Shown: piece after piece, positions 17,048-25,243 of the stretch
Position numbering within the stretch: position 1 is the stretch's first letter
How the letters are laid out: every line of letters starts with the position of its first letter
Source: Fictibacillus terranigra
GTDB taxonomy: Bacteria; Bacillota; Bacilli; Bacillales; Fictibacillaceae
Reading direction: 5' to 3'
Assembly (NCBI RefSeq): GCF_030412265.1
Contig: NZ_JAUHLN010000006.1
Coordinates: 235,726-299,725 of the forward strand
Length of the DNA stretch: 64,000 bases
Notes under the pieces: generated by a model
What the model saw: only the letters and a program-made list of their open reading frames with translations
Told to the model about the DNA's origin: nothing
Databases searched by the model: none
Position numbers and translations under genes: made by a program

Positions 17048-17956
17048 TCAGTTGCAATGATTTTCTTTTTTACAAGGATGACCGCCTGCATCAATCTGTA
17101 TCGTCGTGTGTTCAATATGATATTCATCGTGAAGCAGGCTGTTTGCTTTGACTAAGAGGGCCTGCTGATCGATTCCCGCATCCGTCACGAGATGGCAGCT
17201 AAAGGCTGGAAAGTCTGAAGTAATGGACCAGACATGCAAATCATTGACCTCTTTTACTTCCTGAATCGTTAACAGAGTTTGCTTCACTTTATCAATGCTG
17301 ATATTGGCTGGAGTCCCCTCCATTAAAATGTGGATCGACTCCTTCGTAACACGCCAGCCACTGATCAAAACGAGTAAAGCTACGATCACACTTGCAGCAG
17401 GATCCGCCCATCCCCATCCGAAAAACATAATGAGGAGCGCCGCGATAATCGCTCCGACTGATCCGAGCAGATCCCCGAGCACGTGAAGAAACGCACTTCT
17501 TACATTAATGTTTTCGTCCTTATCACCGCTCATCAAAATAAATGCTGCGATGATATTGACAACAAGACCGATGACCGACACAGCCAGCATGCCTGAACTT
17601 ACAATACTGACCGGCTTTAATATGCGATGGTATGCTTCCCAAAAGATATAAACAGCGATAGCAATCAAAGCAATGCCATTAATAAATGCAGCCAAAATCT
17701 CAAAACGCTTGTAACCAAACGTTTTAGAATGGGAAGATGCCTTCTGCCCGTATGTCATCGCTAAAAGGCTTAATCCCAGAGCGGCCGAATCGCTCAGCAT
17801 ATGCCCCGCATCTGACAATAATGCCAGACTATTGGTCATAAATCCGCCAATCACTTCAACGACCATAAAAATGGTAATAATCAGAAACGCGCGCTTTAAG
17901 GCTTTTTTATTGCCGCTCCCGTGATGGTGGTGGCTGTGATCATGAGAGTGTCCCAT
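17048..17956 (-). CDS. czcD: CzcD-type cation diffusion facilitator
   Basis: 302 residues. A histidine-rich N-terminus (MGHSHDHSHHHHGSG), six membrane helices and a C-terminal cytoplasmic ferredoxin-like domain (about 215-302) match CDF proteins. SDAGHMLSDSAALGLSL in TM2 and HVLGDLLGSVGAI in TM5 supply the H-x3-D and H-x3-D zinc site of Zn/Co/Cd exporters. It is a proton antiporter at the plasma membrane. The ATG is preceded by AAGGGGGAG. No ArsR/CzrA-type regulator is next to it. Confidence 0.92.
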   Translation of the reverse strand: MGHSHDHSHHHHGSGNKKALKRAFLIITIFMVVEVIGGFMTNSLALLSDAGHMLSDSAALGLSLLAMTYGQKASSHSKTFGYKRFEILAAFINGIALIAIAVYIFWEAYHRILKPVSIVSSGMLAVSVIGLVVNIIAAFILMSGDKDENINVRSAFLHVLGDLLGSVGAIIAALLIMFFGWGWADPAASVIVALLVLISGWRVTKESIHILMEGTPANISIDKVKQTLLTIQEVKEVNDLHVWSITSDFPAFSCHLVTDAGIDQQALLVKANSLLHDEYHIEHTTIQIDAGGHPCKKENHCN

Positions 17957-18076
17957 AGCTCTACTCCCCCTTATATGAATATATGCTCATATATATTATG
18001 ACGATGAATTACGAGATGTGCAATCATTTTATGAGCAGATAAAGAAAAAGCAGCCGGTACGGCCGCTGTCGAAATT

Positions 18077-18883
18077 TTAATAGAAGGGGCCTTCATATAA
18101 CGACGATTTAATGACAGGCTTAAACGGAAGCCTGTATTTTTCCAGGACGGATTGAACGACTTCCCTGAGCCATTCAGGACTTGTTGGCGAAACATACACT
18201 TCATCAATTAATGTGTTCAAATTACTTTGGACATATGCTCCGTCTTTATGGTCAAAAATGCGGTTATTGGGGTTATCAAATGCCAGCAGACGTATCTCGT
18301 TTTCATGACTGAAGGAACGGCGTTTGTAGAATAGTGTTTCATAGGGATTCAGACTGGCCATCTCAGAGTTGAAATTGATGTACTGAACTTGTCCGATATA
18401 CGTATGAAACCTCTTATCCGATATGCTCGTGTACAATTTTTCTAAGGTGGAGCAGATAGCGATGCCCTCATCCGATTTTAAGTACAGGTTCCACATCGCC
18501 GCTGATTCTTCTTCGTTCAAGTGCCAGCAGTTCACACCGACATAGTCATGCATCTGCTTGATGTATTCATGAAGCTGTCTTCGCTTCTCCTCTTTTGATA
18601 ACTTATCATTTACAGGTATAGTAAGGTAGGACAAAGGATCATTCAAAATATTATTTACGTCCAGCGCCGAATAGCTGCCTTCATGGTTATCCACGAACAG
18701 TGAAGGTTTAGGAAAGAATAAGGATTTTTGATAAAGCATGCTGACAAACTTTGCAAAGTCCATGTACTTCCATACCTTCGATTTTCCAGAAAGCCGTTTG
18801 CTGTTTTTTATGTTGTATGAGTTGTTTTGATCAAACTGAGATTCGAATTTGATCAATGCCTTCTCAGCCCAGTATTCACTCAT
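18077..18883 (-). CDS. DUF2971-family protein
   Basis: 268 residues, no signal peptide or membrane helix. WKYMDFAKFVSML near residue 40, GVNCWHLNEEESAAMWNLY near 135, DEGIAICST, and SHENEIRLLAF near 210 follow the DUF2971 pattern, a family without established activity found sporadically in bacteria and phages. A single gene between the CDF exporter and bluB, with its own poorly defined terminator. Its patchy family distribution suggests an accessory gene, but nothing in the flanks shows a mobile element. Confidence 0.7.
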   Translation of the reverse strand: MSEYWAEKALIKFESQFDQNNSYNIKNSKRLSGKSKVWKYMDFAKFVSMLYQKSLFFPKPSLFVDNHEGSYSALDVNNILNDPLSYLTIPVNDKLSKEEKRRQLHEYIKQMHDYVGVNCWHLNEEESAAMWNLYLKSDEGIAICSTLEKLYTSISDKRFHTYIGQVQYINFNSEMASLNPYETLFYKRRSFSHENEIRLLAFDNPNNRIFDHKDGAYVQSNLNTLIDEVYVSPTSPEWLREVVQSVLEKYRLPFKPVIKSSLYEGPFY

Positions 18884-19039
18884 AAAACGATCCTTTCCAC
18901 GATTTTTACCTATTCATCGTCTATAGTTTTACTTCCCCGTTTTCCTTGCCATCCAATCGTTCGATAGGAAAAAGCTCCTGTCCATACAGAAGCTTTTTAT
19001 GAAATATTCATATGCCTGTCCTTTTCTAATTATGATGCT

Positions 19040-19675
19040 CTACCATTTATTATAAGAAACTAAGTTTTCTATCTCCCTTTTTTTCTCCCATCGGGCCGTT
19101 GCCAGAATGGGTTGTTTTGGATACTCATCTGTATAGCCGATCGAGAGTAAAGCAACTGGTTCAACATGAGGGGGAATTTCTAATATCTCCCGCACATCGG
19201 CTTTTTTATAAAAGCTCACCCACCCCATGGCTAATCCTTCGGCGCAGGAAGCCAGCCACATGTTTTGAATCGCACAGGCGGTCGACATGATGTCTGTTTC
19301 AGGTAGTGAATTTCGACCCAGAACATGTGAACCGCCCCTGGAAGGATCGGTTGTTACACAAATGCTTAAAGGCGCTTCTTTGATCCCCTCTATTTTCAGG
19401 CTCAAAAACTTTGTAGACCGACCATCATCTTCATAATGAATGGCAAGGGCCCTTCGTTCTTTATCAGCGGCCCATGCTAACCGTTCCTTGATTTCCTGTG
19501 ATGTGATCAATATAAAGTTCCACGGCTGCATGAAACCAACGGAAGGAGCATGATGAGCAGCTTCCAATATCCTGCTTATGGCATCCTTTGGTATCGGATC
19601 AGGCAGAAAACTCCGGACATCCCTTCTTTTAACGATTACTTTATAGATGGCTTCTTTTTCATCTTTTGTAAACAA
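19040..19675 (-). CDS. bluB: 5,6-dimethylbenzimidazole synthase BluB
   Basis: 211 residues of the nitroreductase fold. KRRDVRSFLPDPIP at the start, and GGSHVLGRNSLPETDIMSTA with CAIQNMWLASCAEGLAMGWV, separate BluB from ordinary nitroreductases. BluB converts FMNH2 and O2 into 5,6-dimethylbenzimidazole, the lower ligand of cobalamin. It starts at TTG 6 bases after cobT, with its AAGGAGGAG ribosome binding site inside the end of cobT. The operon is controlled by a cobalamin riboswitch. It draws on FMN made by the rib genes in this window. Confidence 0.92.
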   Translation of the reverse strand: MFTKDEKEAIYKVIVKRRDVRSFLPDPIPKDAISRILEAAHHAPSVGFMQPWNFILITSQEIKERLAWAADKERRALAIHYEDDGRSTKFLSLKIEGIKEAPLSICVTTDPSRGGSHVLGRNSLPETDIMSTACAIQNMWLASCAEGLAMGWVSFYKKADVREILEIPPHVEPVALLSIGYTDEYPKQPILATARWEKKREIENLVSYNKW

Positions 19676-19681
19676 TGGAAC

Positions 19682-20743
19682 CTACTCCTCCTTCATTCTT
19701 TTTGTTATCTGAGCGGTTTCGAATGTGGCCATATTCTTTAGCATTAGGACAGCTGATTGAAGAATAGGAAAAGCAACAGCCGCCCCGCTTCCCTCTCCCA
19801 GCCTCATACCCAGGTCAAGAAGCGGCTCTTTATCTAACAACTTTAATAGGGTCTGATGTCCAAGCTCTGCCGAACGATGAGCCATAATCATATAGTCTGA
19901 GGCGCGGCTGTTTATCATCGTTGCAATCAATGCTGCGGTCGTTGATATAAAGCCATCAACCAGAATCGGGATTCTATGTGCCGCTGCAGCTAGCATGGCA
20001 CCCGCCATGCCCGCAATTTCAAGCCCTCCCAGTTTCATTAATACATCAATAGGATCCTCCGTTTTTGGCATCCTTTTTTCAATGGACTTTTTTATCAGTT
20101 CCTGTTTGTACTGAACTTTTTCATTGTTGATGCCCGTTCCTGTTCCGACCAGTTCAGTTAAGCTTTGCCCAGTGACAGCGGCGATAATGGCACTGCTCGC
20201 AGTGGTATTGCCGATCCCCATCTCTCCAAGGATTAGACAATTGACTCCCTTGTGGATAAGCTCCTTCGCCTCAACAAAGCCTGTATCAATGGCTTGAAGC
20301 ACCTCTTCTCGGGACATCGCATCCTGATGATAAAAATTGGCGGTTCCATATCGGATTTTTTTCTTTACTAAACCTTCCTCTTCCTCCAAATCGGCAGCTA
20401 CACCAATATCGACTATTCTTAAGACCGCCTTGATCGATTTACTGAATACGTTAATCGCTGCTCCGCCATTTAAAAAGTTTCGCACCATTTGGCTGGTTAC
20501 CTCCTGGGGATAGGCTGAAATCCCTTCTGAAGCGATGCCATGATCGGCAGCGAATACAATAACGCCGGGCGGGGTAATATCCGGAAACAATTCACCTGTC
20601 ATTCTCGCCAATTCAATGGCTAATGCTTCTAATCTTCCAAGGCTTCCAACAGGCTTAGTCAAAGAATCTGCATAAATTTCTGCTTTTGAGCCCATTCCTT
20701 CATTCAGCTCTGGTATATTTAGTTGCTGCCATTCATACTTCAT
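19682..20743 (-). CDS. cobT: nicotinate-nucleotide-dimethylbenzimidazole phosphoribosyltransferase CobT
   Basis: 353 residues from the ATG at 20743, which has a GGAAGAGGTAA site; an in-frame ATG 33 bases upstream has none. Typical CobT segments are visible: DSLTKPVGSLGRLE, VVFAADHGI-like IVFAADHGIASEGIS, EMGIGNTTASSAI and GEGSGAAVAFPIL with the catalytic glutamate. It joins dimethylbenzimidazole to ribose phosphate to give alpha-ribazole phosphate. First gene of cobT-bluB behind a cobalamin riboswitch and terminator. Other corrin genes are not in the window. Confidence 0.94.
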   Translation of the reverse strand: MKYEWQQLNIPELNEGMGSKAEIYADSLTKPVGSLGRLEALAIELARMTGELFPDITPPGVIVFAADHGIASEGISAYPQEVTSQMVRNFLNGGAAINVFSKSIKAVLRIVDIGVAADLEEEEGLVKKKIRYGTANFYHQDAMSREEVLQAIDTGFVEAKELIHKGVNCLILGEMGIGNTTASSAIIAAVTGQSLTELVGTGTGINNEKVQYKQELIKKSIEKRMPKTEDPIDVLMKLGGLEIAGMAGAMLAAAAHRIPILVDGFISTTAALIATMINSRASDYMIMAHRSAELGHQTLLKLLDKEPLLDLGMRLGEGSGAAVAFPILQSAVLMLKNMATFETAQITKRMKEE

Positions 20744-20783
20744 TTGTTTACCTCTTCCTTTCAGTTTTTTCTTCATACAAAAA

Positions 20784-20810
20784 AACCTTAACTAGAGAAG
20801 TTAAGGTTTA
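20784..20810 (-). terminator. riboswitch-controlled terminator before cobT
   Basis: AACCTTAACT/AGTTAAGGTT stem and T7 on the minus strand, between the cobalamin aptamer and cobT. Confidence 0.85.
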
Positions 20811-20883
20811 AGAATACGTTTGTAAACAAATAAAACGGTCGCCGTAGACATCCTTTCTCTTCCCTCCGAAGATTACAGAAACT

Positions 20884-21016
20884 AGATTCTTAAGCAGGTC
20901 TCCTGGCTTGATCAGTTAATAAAAGGCAACTGATTTTACAGTAGCGGGGGCTGCTCCAGATTTTCCACTGGATTCCCTATTATCTCTCCACATTCCGTTT
21001 TGAGCACTTAAAATCT
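20884..21016 (-). promoter_or_regulatory. cobalamin riboswitch
   Basis: The minus strand carries the B12 box AAGCCAGGAGACCTGC (20893-20909) and upstream AATAGGGAATCCAGTGG, AATCTGGAGCAGCCCCCGCTACTG. The P1 helix pairs AGATTTTAAG (21016-21007) with CTTAAGAATCT (20894-20884). Bound adenosylcobalamin should favour the terminator at 20784 and turn off cobT-bluB. Confidence 0.93.
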
Positions 21017-21059
21017 TTTATTCAGTTGTGGTTCACTCCCTATAATACCAGTTTTCCCG

Positions 21060-22454
21060 CTATGCTGCTAACCTGGCGATCTGCGCGACTGCAAACGTAA
21101 CCAGAATAGCGATCGCTGTAGGAATGATAAATGACAGGAAGGTCCATTTTGCACTTTTTGTTTCTTTATAGATGTTAACCAGCGTTGTGCCGCATGGAAA
21201 GTGAAGCAGGGAAAAAAGCATCATGTTCAAAGCAGTCAGCCACGTCCAACCATGGCTCACGAAGATCTGTTTTAAATCTCCAAGATTATCCACTTCGGTC
21301 ATGGCGCCAGTAGAGAGGTAGCCCATGATCAGGATGGGGAGCACGATTTCGTTTGCCGGCAGGCCTACCAGAAACGCCATGAGAATATACCCATCCAGCC
21401 CAAGCATCTGTCCAAACGGATCGAGGAAATGGACGATATGCAATAAAATACTCTGATCTCCTGCGTTCACGTTGGCCAGCACCCAAGTTAAAATACCAGC
21501 CGGCGCCGCTACTTTTACGGCTCTCACCAATACGGATAGAGACCGCTGAAGCGAAGAGCGGATCACAGTTTCCCAGAACTTGGGCCTGCGGTAGGGCGGA
21601 AGCTCCAGTGTATAGTGTGTAGGAACCCCTTTTAATGCCGTCTTGGAAAGGATCCAGGATACAAGAAAAGTGACAAGGATTCCAACAAGAACGATGCCGA
21701 CAATGACCGCTGTTGTCACAAGTGACTTTGCACCGCCTGTATAGCCTGCCGCCATAAACAGCGAGGCAAGGACAATCAGCGTTCCCCACCTTCCATTACA
21801 CGGAACAAAATTGTTCGTTAAAATTGCAAGCATCCGCTCTCTTGGGGACTCAATAATCCTCGAAGACAGCATGGCGGCCGCATTACAGCCGAATCCCATC
21901 GCCATCGTTAAAGACTGCTTACCGTGTGCCCCAACCTTTTTAAACACCCGATCCATGTTAAATGCTACTCTTGGGAGATAACCGTAGTTCTCCAGAAGTG
22001 CAAATGTCGGGAAGAAGATTGCCATTGGCGGAAGCATGACACTGATCACCCAGGTCGTTCCCCGATACAGCCCCAAAACGAGCAATCCATGCAGCCAGTC
22101 AGGCGCATTCATAAGCTGAAAAAGCGAGGTGATATGACCTTCCAGCCATCCAAAAAAGCTGGCAATCATATCTGACGGAACATTCGCTCCTGCGATCGTG
22201 AGATAAAACACGATGCCAAGCATGATGATCATGATAGGAAAACCCCAGATCGGCGATGTAAATATCGCATCGAGCTTCTCCGTATGCTTATCGCGTTCGG
22301 CCTTTCCAAATGAAACACTGTCTTCGCACAGCTGTTTGCTCTCCTGATACAGTTTCTGTACGATCTTATCGCGGAGATTGGGAGATGCTATCTGCTGTGC
22401 TCTCTCGTACAGCTGGTTTAGATCACCAGATCGGCCGGCTAGCTCTGATTGCAT
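21060..22454 (-). CDS. FeoB permease domain (ferrous iron transporter B, membrane part)
   Basis: 464 residues with about eight to nine membrane helices and no G domain. A short charged N-terminus leads into the FeoB core: RGTTWVISVMLPPMAIFFP, GFGCNAAAMLSSR, NNFVPCNGRW and GLPANEIVLPILIMGY, the two Gate motifs and conserved cysteines of FeoB. It starts at ATG 22454 with a perfect AAAGGAGGAAACAGT ribosome binding site and overlaps the GTPase gene by 16 bases in another frame. It is the Fe(II) channel half of a FeoB split into two proteins. Confidence 0.9.
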   Translation of the reverse strand: MQSELAGRSGDLNQLYERAQQIASPNLRDKIVQKLYQESKQLCEDSVSFGKAERDKHTEKLDAIFTSPIWGFPIMIIMLGIVFYLTIAGANVPSDMIASFFGWLEGHITSLFQLMNAPDWLHGLLVLGLYRGTTWVISVMLPPMAIFFPTFALLENYGYLPRVAFNMDRVFKKVGAHGKQSLTMAMGFGCNAAAMLSSRIIESPRERMLAILTNNFVPCNGRWGTLIVLASLFMAAGYTGGAKSLVTTAVIVGIVLVGILVTFLVSWILSKTALKGVPTHYTLELPPYRRPKFWETVIRSSLQRSLSVLVRAVKVAAPAGILTWVLANVNAGDQSILLHIVHFLDPFGQMLGLDGYILMAFLVGLPANEIVLPILIMGYLSTGAMTEVDNLGDLKQIFVSHGWTWLTALNMMLFSLLHFPCGTTLVNIYKETKSAKWTFLSFIIPTAIAILVTFAVAQIARLAA

Positions 22455-23146
22455 ACTGTTTCCTCCTTTGTTTTTAGCCTTGTATTCAACTCTTTCAGCA
22501 GCGATTCATCTCCGTCCAGCAGCCGTAAGGCAATCCATCGGGATGAAATACGGTCATCCACCACTTGTTTTACGAAGGGCTCCAAGGAAGCAATCCTCGC
22601 TTCTATCTCACCATCATACTTGATCTGCACTGGTTCACACGCAATTTTTCCTGAGACGATTCGGTCTATTGTATCAAGAAGTAAAGGAATCCCTGCCCTG
22701 TTTCTGGCAGAAAGTTTTATTACAGGAACCCCTAGACGCCTTGCCAGTAACCGTTCGTTGATGGTAATCCCTCTCTTTTCTGCTTCGTCCATCAGATTTA
22801 TGCAGATGACCACATTCTTTGTCATTTCCAAAATTTGAAGGGCGAGGTTCAGGTTCCGTTCAAGAGAGGTAGCATCAACGACAACGAGCGTCAGATCCGG
22901 CTTTTCAAAAACGATATAATTTCTAGCCACTTCTTCATCTGCTGAATTTGAAAAGATAGAATAAGTACCCGGAAGATCAATAAACCTGTATTGCTTACTC
23001 CTATGCTTGAAAGTTCCTTCAGCAAGCGAAACTGTCTTTCCCGCCCAGTTTCCGGTATGCTGCTTCAGGCCGGTCAGCGCATTGAACAACGTACTCTTCC
23101 CTGTGTTAGGATTGCCGGCTAAGGCTATACGAAATGTATCAGTCAT
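22439..23146 (-). CDS. feoB: FeoB small GTPase domain as a separate protein
   Basis: 235 residues covering only the cytoplasmic part of FeoB. G1 is GNPNTGKST, G3 is DLPGTY, G4 is NLMDEAE, followed by the GDI-like helical domain to about residue 230. The usual FeoB is a single chain of about 650-770 residues, with the membrane part after this point. Here a stop follows CNQS and the permease starts independently. FeoA overlaps its start by 8 bases, so feoA, GTPase and permease form one tightly coupled operon for ferrous iron uptake. Confidence 0.92.
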   Translation of the reverse strand: MTDTFRIALAGNPNTGKSTLFNALTGLKQHTGNWAGKTVSLAEGTFKHRSKQYRFIDLPGTYSIFSNSADEEVARNYIVFEKPDLTLVVVDATSLERNLNLALQILEMTKNVVICINLMDEAEKRGITINERLLARRLGVPVIKLSARNRAGIPLLLDTIDRIVSGKIACEPVQIKYDGEIEARIASLEPFVKQVVDDRISSRWIALRLLDGDESLLKELNTRLKTKEETVCNQS

Positions 23147-23390
23147 GACGTATCAGCTCCCCCTGGATTCTAGTGCTCTCCTCTTTCCTCAATGCAATCG
23201 ACGTCTGGCTGACCCGAAAGGCAATGGGATCTCCCAGAGGACTTTTTCTGATTACCTCAACAAGAGCTCCTTGCACAAAACCAAGATCCAGCAGCCTTCT
23301 TCTCATCACACCTTCGATCTCCATGGAGGTGATGCGAATGATGTCTCCTTTTTTTCCATCAAATAAGGATATACTTTTAGTCCCATCCAT
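23139..23390 (-). CDS. feoA: FeoA ferrous iron transport accessory protein
   Basis: 83 residues forming an SH3-like FeoA domain: GDIIRITSMEIEG, MRRRLLDLGFVQGALVEVIRKSPLGDPIAFRVSQ split across the middle, then SIALRKEES. It is the small cytosolic partner of FeoB and is thought to modulate its GTPase or channel. First gene of the operon, overlapping the FeoB GTPase gene by 8 bases. A consensus sigma-A promoter lies 50-80 bases upstream; I see no clear Fur box. Confidence 0.92.
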   Translation of the reverse strand: MDGTKSISLFDGKKGDIIRITSMEIEGVMRRRLLDLGFVQGALVEVIRKSPLGDPIAFRVSQTSIALRKEESTRIQGELIRHD

Positions 23391-23439
23391 CTATTTTTCC
23401 TCCACTCTTATTTGTTTCCCTCGAGCAACTTTTGCTTAT

Positions 23440-23468
23440 ATCATATGTATATACACTCTCTTTGTCAA
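23440..23468 (-). promoter_or_regulatory. sigma-A promoter of the feo operon
   Basis: -35 TTGACA (23468-23463), 17-base spacer, -10 TATGAT (23445-23440). The spacer and -10 contain the partly symmetric GTATATACATATGATATA, which could hold a regulator site; it does not match the Fur consensus. Confidence 0.7.
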
Positions 23469-23486
23469 TGTTTCTAAAAAAATAAA

Positions 23487-23514
23487 AAACAGCACCTTGT
23501 TTCAGGCGCTGTTT
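23487..23514 (-). terminator. second terminator after the HAD gene
   Basis: AAACAGCGCCT/AGGTGCTGTTT on the minus strand followed by T-rich sequence. It is in tandem with the hairpin at 23545. Confidence 0.65.
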
Positions 23515-23544
23515 CTCCCGGTTTTCACCGTGGCTTTGTTGAAA

Positions 23545-23573
23545 AAAACAGCAGAATTATCTTCTGCTGTTTT
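23545..23573 (-). terminator. terminator overlapping the end of the HAD gene
   Basis: AAAACAGCAGAA/TTCTGCTGTTTT perfect stem with T7 on the minus strand; its 5' arm contains the last codons of the HAD gene. Confidence 0.8.
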
Positions 23574-24132
23574 CCATAACCAACTCTTTCAGTTCTCCCC
23601 AGTCGGTCAGTCGTTGTCCTTTGTAATGCCGGTTGTACGACTGGTCCTTCACAAAGATCTTCAGGGTATCAATGTCCAATGTCTCCAGGACACCAGGTTT
23701 ATCATCGAAATAATAATCCAAATCCAACTTTTCAATGATTTTTACTTTTTCATGATCCTTCATTCCGCAGAAAAACTTTTCTTCTTCCACCGGAAAGCCT
23801 TGCTCAATCATCCATTCCATCGTCCGTTGGCCATGTTCCCCTGGACGGGCGGTAATATAATAGATTTCATGTCCCTGATGCCAAAGCTCCTGGAGCGTTT
23901 CTACTGCCTGTGGATATGGAGGGCAAGAGGTAAAATAGATTTCTTCAAGGAAGCTGTTCCACATCTCTTTGCCTTCCTGATCACTGAGGCCAAAGGGACG
24001 GTGGATCTCTACCGTTTTCAAATCTTCAAAAACATCCTCTGCAATCTTTTGATTTAATTTTTTATTATAAATGGAAAATGCATGGCCTCTTAAATTAATC
24101 AATGTATCATCTATATCAAAGCCGAATTTCAT
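23557..24132 (-). CDS. HAD-superfamily phosphatase (5'-nucleotidase-like)
   Basis: 191 residues from the ATG at 24132 (MKFGFDIDDTLINLRGHAF); longer in-frame starts would lie inside ribD. HAD motif I is DIDDT, motif II is YYITAR, and motif IV is DYYFDDKPG, so catalytic residues are present. It belongs to the deoxy/nucleotidase-like branch. It is the third gene of GTP cyclohydrolase II-like, ribD, HAD. Riboflavin synthesis needs a HAD phosphatase between the RibD product and lumazine synthase, so the position suggests that role, which is inference. Confidence 0.7.
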   Translation of the reverse strand: MKFGFDIDDTLINLRGHAFSIYNKKLNQKIAEDVFEDLKTVEIHRPFGLSDQEGKEMWNSFLEEIYFTSCPPYPQAVETLQELWHQGHEIYYITARPGEHGQRTMEWMIEQGFPVEEEKFFCGMKDHEKVKIIEKLDLDYYFDDKPGVLETLDIDTLKIFVKDQSYNRHYKGQRLTDWGELKELVMENSRR

Positions 24133-24142
24133 GTGAGTCTCC

Positions 24143-25243
24143 TTACTTCCCCTGATACACCGGATAACCGGTGAATTTAAAATCTTTGCCTGTTTGGACA
24201 ATGCTCAAATCCCTCAGTTCCACCGCATCGCTCATCCTTTCAATGCCCTCGCCTTCAAGAAAAGTAGGCGACAGGCTTCCGCCTACCAGTTTAGGTGCCA
24301 TATAAACCACCATTTTATCAATGAGCTGGTGCTTGAGGAAGGACGCAATAACGGCTCCACCACCTTCAATCATGAGTGATGAAACGAGCCGCTCACCCAG
24401 CAGGTCAACAACTTCTACAGGGTTTACCTGTTCGGCCAGGCTTTTGGTTACAAAAACAGTGACCCCTGCTCTTTCCAGCTCTTTTCTCTTCTCTTCACTG
24501 GCGCGCTCGGTCGTAATGATCCACGTTTGTGCTTTGCCGTCCTGAACAACGTTTGATTCAAGCGGGATCCTTAACGCTGAATCGAGGATCACCCTTATCG
24601 GATTTCGGCCGTTTGGAATCCGTGTTGTTAACTCGGGGTCATCCTTGATAACCGTATTGACACCCACAAGGATGGCCATGTTCTCGTTACGAATGTGATG
24701 AACGTCTGTGCGTGCTTCTTCTGACGTGATCCATTTGCTGTCTGAAGTATAGGTAGAGATTTTGCCATCGAGTGTAGCAGCTGATTTTGTTGTAACGAAC
24801 GGCCGCTTCTGGACGATGAATTTGTTGAACACTTCATTCATGTTTTGTGATTCATTCTCAAGGACACCAGTGATGACTTCGATGTCAGCTTCTTTTAATA
24901 TGGCGACCCCTCTGCCTGAAACAAGCGGATTCGGATCCAGACTCGCGATAACTGCCGTTTTAAGGCCCGCTTTCACGATAGCTTCCGCACAAGGCCCCGT
25001 TCTTCCGTAATGTGAGCAAGGTTCAAGGGTAACATAAATGGTTCCGCCCTTTGCTTTCTCCCCAGCCATGCGTATCGCATGGATCTCAGCGTGCGGTTCA
25101 CCCGGTTTCAAGTGAGAACCGATTCCAACAATACGGTTTTCATTGACGATGACCGCTCCGACCATGGGGTTGGGATCAGTTTGGCCTTTCATCGCTCGTG
25201 CGTTTTCAAGTGCCAATTTCATATAAAATTCATGATTAGCCAT
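24143..25243 (-). CDS. ribD: riboflavin biosynthesis deaminase/reductase RibD
   Basis: 366 residues. The N-terminal deaminase (about 1-145) has zinc ligands in GEPHAEIHA and EPCSHYGRTGPC. The C-terminal reductase (about 146-366) has KSAATLDGKIS, SKWITSEEAR, GVNTVIKDDPELTTR and IEGGGAVIASF. It deaminates and then reduces the GTP cyclohydrolase II product on the way to riboflavin. It overlaps the upstream cyclohydrolase gene by 8 bases. It is not in the FMN-riboswitch operon at 7.9-10.3 kb, and no riboswitch precedes this operon. Confidence 0.93.
   Translation of the reverse strand: MANHEFYMKLALENARAMKGQTDPNPMVGAVIVNENRIVGIGSHLKPGEPHAEIHAIRMAGEKAKGGTIYVTLEPCSHYGRTGPCAEAIVKAGLKTAVIASLDPNPLVSGRGVAILKEADIEVITGVLENESQNMNEVFNKFIVQKRPFVTTKSAATLDGKISTYTSDSKWITSEEARTDVHHIRNENMAILVGVNTVIKDDPELTTRIPNGRNPIRVILDSALRIPLESNVVQDGKAQTWIITTERASEEKRKELERAGVTVFVTKSLAEQVNPVEVVDLLGERLVSSLMIEGGGAVIASFLKHQLIDKMVVYMAPKLVGGSLSPTFLEGEGIERMSDAVELRDLSIVQTGKDFKFTGYPVYQGK

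Noticed and set aside
22439..22454. FeoB split as a frameshift pseudogene
   Set aside because: The second ORF has a perfect ribosome binding site and ATG precisely at the domain boundary, so an evolved split is more likely.
23440..23468. Fur box at the feo promoter
   Set aside because: The symmetric A+T-rich stretch does not match the GATAATGATTATC-type consensus.
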